Positions 15,648 through 21,619 of a DNA stretch of 21,619 bases are shown here, piece after piece (the stretch's first letter is position 1; every line of letters begins with the position of its first letter). A program made the position numbers and the translations under genes. The stretch is from Flavobacteriaceae bacterium UBA6268 (GTDB lineage Bacteria; Bacteroidota; Bacteroidia; Flavobacteriales; Flavobacteriaceae), in the NCBI GenBank assembly GCA_002440705.1, contig DJVA01000095.1, forward strand, positions 1-21,619, in the 5' to 3' direction. A model generated the notes under the pieces. The model was given only the letters and a program-made list of their open reading frames with translations. It was not told the origin of the DNA and did no database searches.

Positions 15648-18600
15648 TTACTCTTCTAATCGTATATCCAATCCAAGACCCTTCAGTTCGTGCATCAACA
15701 CATTGAAGGATTCTGGGATTCCCGGATCCGGCATGGACTCACCTTTCACAATGGATTCATAGGTTTTGGCTCTACCAATGACATCATCCGATTTTACGGT
15801 CAAAATTTCACGAAGGGTACTGGAAGCTCCATACGCCTCGAGTGCCCAAACTTCCATTTCCCCAAAACGCTGGCCACCAAACTGGGCTTTACCACCCAAT
15901 GGCTGTTGCGTAATAAGAGAGTATGGACCGATAGAACGGGCATGCATCTTGTCGTCCACCATGTGGCCTAACTTCAGCATGTAAATAACCCCAACGGTTG
16001 CCGCTTGGTCGAATCGCTCGCCGGTGCCACCATCGTAAAGGTAGGTGTGTCCATATTGAGGGATTCCAGCTTTGTCGGTAAGTTCGTTGATCTGGTCCAA
16101 CGTAGCCCCATCAAAAATGGGGGTCGCATACTTTTGACCCAATTTCTGGCCTGCCCAACCCAAAACGGTTTCATAAATTTGACCGATGTTCATTCGGGAA
16201 GGTACCCCAAGCGGGTTCAAAACGATGTCTACTGGGGTTCCATCTTCCAAGAAAGGCATGTCCTCCTCACGAACAATTCGGGCTACAATACCCTTATTTC
16301 CGTGGCGTCCAGCCATTTTATCACCTACTTTTAGCTTACGCTTTTTGGCAATGTATACCTTGGCAAGTTTTAAGATCCCTGCTGGAAGTTCGTCCCCAAC
16401 AGAGATGGTAAACTTTTCACGGCGCAGGTTTCCTTGCAAATCGTTTTCCTTGATTTTGTAGTTGTGCATCAACTCGCGCACCAACTCATTGGTTTTGTCG
16501 TCCGTAGTCCATGCAGCACCCACCAAGTGTGTGTAGTCATCTACTGCGGTCAACATTTTAAGGGTAAATTTCTTTCCTTTTGGAAAAACAATTTCACCCA
16601 AATCATTGGCCACACCTTGAGCGGTTTTTCCGCCTACGATGGCAAACAACTTTTCTACAAGGATGTCCTTAAGTTCTTGGAATTTACTTTCGTATTTCAA
16701 TTCCAATTCGGCAATATCCTCCTTATCCTTGGCACGCTTACGCTTGTCCTTAATGGCGCGGGAGAACAATTTTTTGTCGATGACCACCCCACTCAATGAT
16801 GGGGAAGCCTTCAGGGAGGCATCTTTTACATCGCCTGCCTTGTCTCCAAAAATAGCACGAAGCAGTTTTTCTTCAGGAGTTGGGTCACTTTCTCCTTTTG
16901 GGGTAATTTTTCCTATAAGGATGTCGCCTGGTTTTACTTCAGCACCAATACGAATCATTCCGTTCTCATCCAAATCCTTGGTCGCTTCCTCAGAGACGTT
17001 TGGAATATCATTGGTCAATTCCTCGTTACCCAATTTGGTATCACGAACATCCAAGGAATATTCGTCGATATGAATGGAAGTAAAGATATCTTCGCGAACC
17101 ACTTTTTCGGAAATCACGATCGCATCCTCAAAGTTGTAACCTTTCCAGGGCATGAAAGCAACCTTCATGTTTCGGCCTAAGGCCAACTCGCCACTAGCCG
17201 TAGCATAACCTTGGCACAATACCTGTCCTTTCACCACTCGGTCACCCTTTTTCACAATGGGTTTAAGGTTGATACAGGTGCTTTGGTTGGTCTTACGGAA
17301 CTTAATGAGTTCATAGGTTTTTGAATCGCCATCAAAACTTACCATGCGATCTTCATCATCGCGGTCGTATTTGATAATAATTTTGTCGGCATCCACATAC
17401 TCTACCACACCATCGCCTTCCGCATTGATCAATACACGGGAATCGGAAGCAACCTGTCGTTCCAGTCCGGTTCCCACAATTGGAGCATCTGCCCGCAACA
17501 ATGGTACCGCTTGGCGCATCATGTTCGATCCCATCAAGGCACGGTTGGCATCGTCATGCTCCAAGAAAGGAATCAACGAAGCCGAAATAGAGGCAATCTG
17601 GTTGGGTGCTACGTCGGCGTAGTTTACCTGGGCCGGATCCACCACTGGAAAGTCCCCTTCCATACGTGCAATAACACGATCAGTATCGATGGTTCCATCA
17701 TCCTTCAATGGGATATTGGCTTGAGCAATAAGCGTTTCCTCTTCTTCTTCTGCCGATAGGTATACAGCAGGGTTTTTGATATCGATTTTACCATTCTCCA
17801 CCTTGCGGTAAGGAGTTTCGATGAATCCGAGGTTGTTCACTTTTGCGAAAACTGAAAGGGAAGAAATCAAACCAATGTTTGGTCCTTCAGGGGTTTCGAT
17901 GGGGCACAAACGCCCATAATGGGTATAGTGTACGTCACGCACCTCAAAGCCGGCACGTTCTCGGGATAGCCCTCCAGGTCCCAAAGCTGACAAACGACGT
18001 TTATGCGTAATTTCGGCCAAGGGGTTGGTTTGGTCCATGAATTGGGATAACTGGTTGGTTCCAAAGAAAGAGTTGATCACGGAAGACAGGGTCTTAGCGT
18101 TGATCAAATCGATGGGCGTAAACACTTCGTTGTCACGAACATTCATACGCTCGCGGATGGTGCGGGCCATACGGGCCAATCCCACTCCAAACTGTTGCGA
18201 GAGTTGCTCACCAACGGTACGAACACGACGGTTGCTTAAGTGGTCAATGTCATCGATCTCGGCTTTGGAGTTGATGAGTTCGATCAAATATTTTACAATG
18301 GTAATGATGTCTTCTTTGGTAAGCACTTGCTTTTCCATTTCGATATCAAGACCCAGTTTTTTGTTCATTCGGTAGCGTCCAACCTCACCCAAGTTGTAAC
18401 GTTGGTCGCTGAAGAACAATTTGTGGATGATCCCACGGGCTGTTTCCTCATCGGGTGGTTCGGCATTACGCAATTGTCTATAAATATGTTCTACCGCTTC
18501 TTTTTCGGAATTGGTTGGATCCTTTTGAAGCGTATTGTGAATGATTGCGTAATCGGCCTGCAAGTTATCTTCTTTGTGAAGCAGGATGGTTTTGGTTCCG

Positions 18601-19460
18601 GAGTCCACAATTTCATCCAGGTGTTCCTTTTCCAAAACCGTGTCACGATCCAAAATGATTTCGTTACGCTCAATGGAAACCACTTCCCCGGTATCTTCAT
18701 CCACAAAGTCTTCGTGCCATGTTTTCAGCACGCGGGCGGCCAGTTTGCGTCCCAAATATTTTTTCAATCCGGTTTTACTGGCCTTGACCTCTTCTGCAAG
18801 ATCGAAGATTTCCAAAATGTCCTTATCCCTTTCGAAGCCGATGGCGCGGAACAACGTGGTTACCGGTAATTTTTTCTTACGATCGATGTAAGCATACATC
18901 ACGCTATTGATATCGGTCGCGAATTCAATCCATGATCCTTTGAAGGGGATTACCCTTGCAGAGTACAATTTGGTACCATTGGCGTGGAACGATTGTCCAA
19001 AGAAGACACCGGGCGAACGGTGCAACTGTGAAACCACAACGCGTTCTGCCCCATTGATTACAAAAGTACCACTGGGTGTCATGTAGGGGATGGTACCCAA
19101 ATACACATCCTGAACGATGGTTTCAAAATCTTCGTGTTCTTCGTCGGTACAGTACAACTTCAAACGGGCCTTCAAAGGAACGCTGTACGTAAGTCCCCGC
19201 TCGATACACTCTTGAATGGAGTATCTTGGGGGATCGATGAAGTAATCCAAAAATTCTAGTACGAACTGGTTACGAGTATCAGTGATTGGGAAATTTTCCA
19301 TGAAGGTTTTGTACAGACCTTCGTTGCCTCTTTCTTCTGATTTGGTTTCCAATTGGAAGAAATCTTGGAAGGATTGGATTTGGATGTCCAAAAAGTCGGG
19401 GTAATCCGGCTTGTTTTTTACAGAAGAAAAATTCAATCTTTCAGTTTGCGTTGCTGACAT
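15648..19460 (-). CDS. rpoB: DNA-directed RNA polymerase subunit beta
   Basis: A 1270-residue protein with the full beta layout, from the N-terminal lobe (NFSSVKNKPDYPDFLDIQ) to the C-terminal clamp segment (GGKAQFGGQRFGEMEVWALE, ending LDIRLEE). The rifampicin pocket reads NQLSQFMDQTNPLAEITHKR with D476, H486 and S491 at the places of E. coli D516, H526 and S531, so the pocket looks sensitive-type. The Ala at the E. coli S522 place is usual in Bacteroidota. The gene sits after rplL, separated by a 134-bp gap full of inverted repeats, and before rpoC in the same operon. Confidence 0.98.
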   Translation of the reverse strand: MSATQTERLNFSSVKNKPDYPDFLDIQIQSFQDFFQLETKSEERGNEGLYKTFMENFPITDTRNQFVLEFLDYFIDPPRYSIQECIERGLTYSVPLKARLKLYCTDEEHEDFETIVQDVYLGTIPYMTPSGTFVINGAERVVVSQLHRSPGVFFGQSFHANGTKLYSARVIPFKGSWIEFATDINSVMYAYIDRKKKLPVTTLFRAIGFERDKDILEIFDLAEEVKASKTGLKKYLGRKLAARVLKTWHEDFVDEDTGEVVSIERNEIILDRDTVLEKEHLDEIVDSGTKTILLHKEDNLQADYAIIHNTLQKDPTNSEKEAVEHIYRQLRNAEPPDEETARGIIHKLFFSDQRYNLGEVGRYRMNKKLGLDIEMEKQVLTKEDIITIVKYLIELINSKAEIDDIDHLSNRRVRTVGEQLSQQFGVGLARMARTIRERMNVRDNEVFTPIDLINAKTLSSVINSFFGTNQLSQFMDQTNPLAEITHKRRLSALGPGGLSRERAGFEVRDVHYTHYGRLCPIETPEGPNIGLISSLSVFAKVNNLGFIETPYRKVENGKIDIKNPAVYLSAEEEEETLIAQANIPLKDDGTIDTDRVIARMEGDFPVVDPAQVNYADVAPNQIASISASLIPFLEHDDANRALMGSNMMRQAVPLLRADAPIVGTGLERQVASDSRVLINAEGDGVVEYVDADKIIIKYDRDDEDRMVSFDGDSKTYELIKFRKTNQSTCINLKPIVKKGDRVVKGQVLCQGYATASGELALGRNMKVAFMPWKGYNFEDAIVISEKVVREDIFTSIHIDEYSLDVRDTKLGNEELTNDIPNVSEEATKDLDENGMIRIGAEVKPGDILIGKITPKGESDPTPEEKLLRAIFGDKAGDVKDASLKASPSLSGVVIDKKLFSRAIKDKRKRAKDKEDIAELELKYESKFQELKDILVEKLFAIVGGKTAQGVANDLGEIVFPKGKKFTLKMLTAVDDYTHLVGAAWTTDDKTNELVRELMHNYKIKENDLQGNLRREKFTISVGDELPAGILKLAKVYIAKKRKLKVGDKMAGRHGNKGIVARIVREEDMPFLEDGTPVDIVLNPLGVPSRMNIGQIYETVLGWAGQKLGQKYATPIFDGATLDQINELTDKAGIPQYGHTYLYDGGTGERFDQAATVGVIYMLKLGHMVDDKMHARSIGPYSLITQQPLGGKAQFGGQRFGEMEVWALEAYGASSTLREILTVKSDDVIGRAKTYESIVKGESMPDPGIPESFNVLMHELKGLGLDIRLEE

Positions 19461-19492
19461 CTATGGATGGAATTTTATATTAAAAACTAGGG

Positions 19493-19534
19493 TTTTGCGT
19501 ACTTCAAAAATGAAAAACCTTTATATACGCAAAA
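19493..19534 (-). promoter_or_regulatory. Second inverted repeat in the rplL-rpoB gap
   Basis: TTTTGCGTA (19493-19501) and TACGCAAAA (19526-19534) are perfect 9-bp inverted copies 24 nt apart. They lie between the larger hairpin and the rpoB start, so they would be in the rpoB leader. The function is not known. It could be an RNA fold or a protein site. Confidence 0.4.
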
Positions 19535-19535
19535 T

Positions 19536-19572
19536 GGTTTAGGTCTTAACCGCCTGGGCAAAGACCTAAACC
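19536..19572 (-). terminator. Attenuator-like hairpin between rplL and rpoB
   Basis: GGTTTAGGTCTT (19536-19547) and AAGACCTAAACC (19561-19572) form a perfect 12-bp stem with a 13-nt loop. On the minus strand it is followed by ATTTTGCG, a short U-tract. The position is that of the E. coli rplL-rpoB attenuator, which lowers RNA polymerase output relative to ribosomal proteins. A shorter 14-bp palindrome AAACCTTAAGGTTT (19568-19581) overlaps one arm and cannot form at the same time. Confidence 0.65.
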
Positions 19573-19594
19573 TTAAGGTTTGGAGTTGAGGAGC

Positions 19595-19972
19595 TTATTT
19601 AAGCTCAACCTCAGCTCCGGCTTCTTCTAACTGAGCTTTAAGGGCTTCAGCTTCGTCTTTAGCAACACCTTCCTTAATTGGAGATGGAGCGTTATCCACT
19701 AGATCCTTAGCTTCTTTAAGGCCAGCACCGGTCAATTCCTTAACCAATTTTACTACAGCCAATTTAGAAGCACCAGCGGCTTTAAGGATCACGTCGAATT
19801 CAGACTTTTCTTCGGCGGCTTCACCACCTCCAGCAGCAGGACCAGCGGCTACTGCAACAGCTGCAGCAGCAGGCTCGATGCCATACTCCTCTTTCAATAT
19901 CGTAGCTAACTCGTTAACTTCTTTTACGGTTAGGTTAACCAATTGTTCTGCGAAATCTTTTAAATCTGCCAT
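19595..19972 (-). CDS. rplL: 50S ribosomal protein L7/L12
   Basis: A 125-residue protein, the normal length. It has the N-terminal dimer helices (LKDFAEQLVNLTVKEVNELA), an Ala/Gly-rich hinge (AAAAVAVAAGPAAGGG, about residues 35-50), and the C-terminal factor-binding domain (EFDVILKAAG to the end, with GLKEAKDLV). L7/L12 forms the ribosome stalk with L10 and recruits translational GTPases, including RF3, whose gene is nearby. It follows rplJ by 56 bp and ends in front of the structured rpoB leader. Confidence 0.98.
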   Translation of the reverse strand: MADLKDFAEQLVNLTVKEVNELATILKEEYGIEPAAAAVAVAAGPAAGGGEAAEEKSEFDVILKAAGASKLAVVKLVKELTGAGLKEAKDLVDNAPSPIKEGVAKDEAEALKAQLEEAGAEVELK

Positions 19973-20028
19973 TTTTCTATCGTTTTAAGTGTATTATTTT
20001 TAAGTTTTAATTAGTGCAAAAATTTATT

Positions 20029-20550
20029 TTACCCCTCTCTTTCGGAAAGGGTTTTGACAATGCCTGCAATAGTGCCACCACTGCTCTTAAGTGCCGAGAT
20101 CACATTTTTGGCAGGTGATTGAAGCAAGGCGATGATGTCTCCAATCAATTCTTCCCTGGACTTAATGTCTACAAGGGCATCCAATTGGTTGTCACCAATG
20201 TATATGGCTTCTTCGATGAAAGCTCCTTTAAGTATAGGCTTATCAGATTTTTTTCTGAATTCCTTAATTACCTTGGCAGGAGCGTTTCCTGTTTCAGCAA
20301 TCATTAAGGAAGTATTGCCCTTAAGAACCGTGGATAATTCGCCAAAGTTCTTTTCAGAGTTTTCCATCGCTTTGGCCAACAAGGTGTTTTTCACCACATT
20401 GAGCTTCACTCCTGCTTTAAAACAAGCACGACGTAAGTTTGAAGTGGCTGATGCATCCAAGCCTGAAATATCTGCCAAATAGATATTGGCATTATCCGCA
20501 AGCTGTGCAGTCAACTGTTCAATAACCGATGATTTTTCTTCTCTAGTCAT
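20029..20550 (-). CDS. rplJ: 50S ribosomal protein L10
   Basis: A 173-residue protein of normal length. The N-terminal rRNA-binding part reads MTREEKSSVIEQL, then ANIYLADISGLDASATSNLR and LNVVKNTLLAKA. The C-terminal helix that binds L7/L12 dimers is at the end (NVISALKSSGGTIAGIVKTL). L10 is the base of the ribosomal stalk. It begins only 11 bp after the rplA stop, so there is no room for a long L10 autoregulatory leader directly upstream. Confidence 0.97.
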   Translation of the reverse strand: MTREEKSSVIEQLTAQLADNANIYLADISGLDASATSNLRRACFKAGVKLNVVKNTLLAKAMENSEKNFGELSTVLKGNTSLMIAETGNAPAKVIKEFRKKSDKPILKGAFIEEAIYIGDNQLDALVDIKSREELIGDIIALLQSPAKNVISALKSSGGTIAGIVKTLSEREG

Positions 20551-20561
20551 AATTTACAATA

Positions 20562-21260
20562 TTACTGCTCAGCGTAGCGTTTGGAGTCTATTTCAATGCT
20601 AGGACTCATGGTACTAGACATGTGAATGCTTTTAATATACACTCCTTTTGCAGCTTGAGGCTTCAATTTTACAAGCGTTGACAATAATTCTTTGGCGTTT
20701 CCGGCAATCTTATCGGCTTCGAAAGACGCCTTTCCAATTGCGGCATGAACGATACCGGTTTTATCGACCTTAAAATCGATCTTACCAGCTTTCACATCAG
20801 AAACAGCTTTAGCGACGTCCATGGTAACAGTACCAGTCTTCGGGTTTGGCATCAAGCCTCGAGGCCCAAGGATTCTTCCTAAAGGTCCCAATTTACCCAT
20901 CACACTAGGCATGGTTACAATAACGTCGACGTCGGTCCAACCTCCTTTAATTTTGTCGAGGTACTCATCCAACCCAACATAATCGGCCCCTGCTTCCTTG
21001 GCTTCGGCTTCCTTATCGGGAGTTACCAAAGCAAGTACTTTAACGTCTTTACCCGTACCATGGGGAAGGGTTACTACCCCTCGTACCATTTGGTTGGCTT
21101 TTCGGGGATCGACGTTAAGACGTACAGCAAGGTCTACAGATGCATCAAACTTTACGTTGGTGATTTCTTTGACTAAAGCAGAAGCTTCATTCACCGTGTA
21201 GGTTTTATTGGGCTCCATTTTGCCCACAGCTTCTTTTTGCTTTTTAGTTAATCTTGCCAT
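20562..21260 (-). CDS. rplA: 50S ribosomal protein L1
   Basis: A 232-residue protein, the usual length for bacterial L1. The signature GRILGPRGLMPNPKTGTV is intact, and the end has KGVYIKSIHMSSTMSP. L1 binds the 23S rRNA stalk near the E site and, in other bacteria, represses its own rplK-rplA mRNA. It lies 20 bp after rplK and 11 bp before rplJ, consistent with one transcript. Start MARLTKKQKEAV matches the family. Confidence 0.98.
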   Translation of the reverse strand: MARLTKKQKEAVGKMEPNKTYTVNEASALVKEITNVKFDASVDLAVRLNVDPRKANQMVRGVVTLPHGTGKDVKVLALVTPDKEAEAKEAGADYVGLDEYLDKIKGGWTDVDVIVTMPSVMGKLGPLGRILGPRGLMPNPKTGTVTMDVAKAVSDVKAGKIDFKVDKTGIVHAAIGKASFEADKIAGNAKELLSTLVKLKPQAAKGVYIKSIHMSSTMSPSIEIDSKRYAEQ

Positions 21261-21280
21261 TTTTTAGATTCTTTTCTTGA

Positions 21281-21619
21281 TTAAAATGGTGCGTCACCTT
21301 TAATTTTAACTCCCATTGAACGCGCTGTACCTGCTACCATTTTCATGGCAGACTCAACGGTAAAGGCATTCAGGTCCGGCATCTTGTCTTCAGCAATCGC
21401 TTTTACTTGATCCCAGGAAATGGTCGCTACTTTTTTAACATGGGGCTCCCCAGATCCTTTTTTGACCTTGGCAGCTTCGAGGATTTGTACCGCAGCCGGC
21501 GGGGTCTTAATGACAAAGTCGAACGACTTGTCCTTATAGACCGTAATCGCAACTGGCAATACTTTTCCCTGTTTGTCCTGTGTTCTAGCATTGAATTGCT
21601 TACAGAACTCCATGATGTT
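21281..21619 (-). CDS. rplK: 50S ribosomal protein L11, 5' end outside window
   Basis: 112 residues are visible, reading NIMEFCKQFNARTQDKQGK at the edge. The family is about 145 residues, so roughly 33 N-terminal residues are missing; the Met seen at 21613 is internal, preceded in frame by Asn-Ile as in complete L11 proteins. The C-terminal rRNA-binding domain is complete, with DLNAFTVESAMKMVAGTARS and GVKIKG. L11 binds the GTPase-associated centre of 23S rRNA. It is the first gene of the visible cluster; nusG and secE commonly lie further upstream but are not in this window. Confidence 0.97.
   Translation of the reverse strand, partial: NIMEFCKQFNARTQDKQGKVLPVAITVYKDKSFDFVIKTPPAAVQILEAAKVKKGSGEPHVKKVATISWDQVKAIAEDKMPDLNAFTVESAMKMVAGTARSMGVKIKGDAPF

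Noticed and set aside
18003..18035. Ala at the E. coli S522 position of RpoB as a rifampicin-resistance change
   Set aside because: Ala at this place is, to my knowledge, normal in Bacteroidota, and the main resistance positions (D476, H486, S491) are wild type.
19461..19535. A promoter for rpoB in the rplL-rpoB gap
   Set aside because: The best candidate (TTTG, 15 nt, TAGTTTTT) has wrong spacing and an imperfect -7 box. The gap is better explained as a structured leader.

Overview
The window looks like the chromosome of a member of Bacteroidota, most likely family Flavobacteriaceae. Four things support this: Bacteroidota-type -7 boxes (TAnnTTTG) in front of genes, no Shine-Dalgarno dependence, a DUF3467 gene directly after rpoC, and a giant surface protein with SprB repeats of the kind exported by gliding flavobacteria. 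The genus cannot be fixed from this sequence alone.

Layout from left to right. (1) Positions 1-8419, minus strand: the first 2806 codons of one giant secreted adhesin-like gene whose 3' end lies beyond the left edge. Its order is signal peptide, von Willebrand A domain with a full MIDAS, a linker, seven SprB-type repeats, fifteen Big_9/cadherin-like repeats arranged as five A-B-C triplets, then DUF11/DUF7507-type repeats. (2) Positions 8465-8953, minus: a small secreted protein of unknown function, 45 bp upstream of the giant gene and probably in its operon. (3) Positions 8954-9278: a divergent intergenic region with a -7 box for each direction and an 18-bp perfect palindrome. (4) Positions 9279-10892, plus: prfC (release factor RF3), the only plus-strand gene. 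(5) Positions 10907-21619, minus: the ribosomal protein/RNA polymerase cluster, in transcription order rplK (start missing) - rplA - rplJ - rplL - rpoB - rpoC - DUF3467.

How the parts work together: the right half is the conserved core of translation and transcription (L11, L1, L10, L7/L12, RNA polymerase beta and beta'), with inverted repeats at rplL/rpoB and rpoC/DUF3467 that probably set relative expression. prfC and the DUF3467 gene converge on one bidirectional terminator. The left half is accessory: a cell-surface module, probably a type IX secretion cargo used in adhesion or gliding. The secretion signal and the usual PorP/SprF-type partner would lie outside the window, so that part is inference.

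The most interesting material is in the giant gene: a three-domain super-repeat of about 297-303 residues present five times, with the last two copies nearly identical over part of their DNA, and with a cysteine pair and a DTA motif distributed strictly by repeat class. No IS element, prophage, CRISPR array, tRNA or rRNA was seen. I could not confirm a wholly new system. The repeat organisation and the small upstream secreted protein are the best leads.
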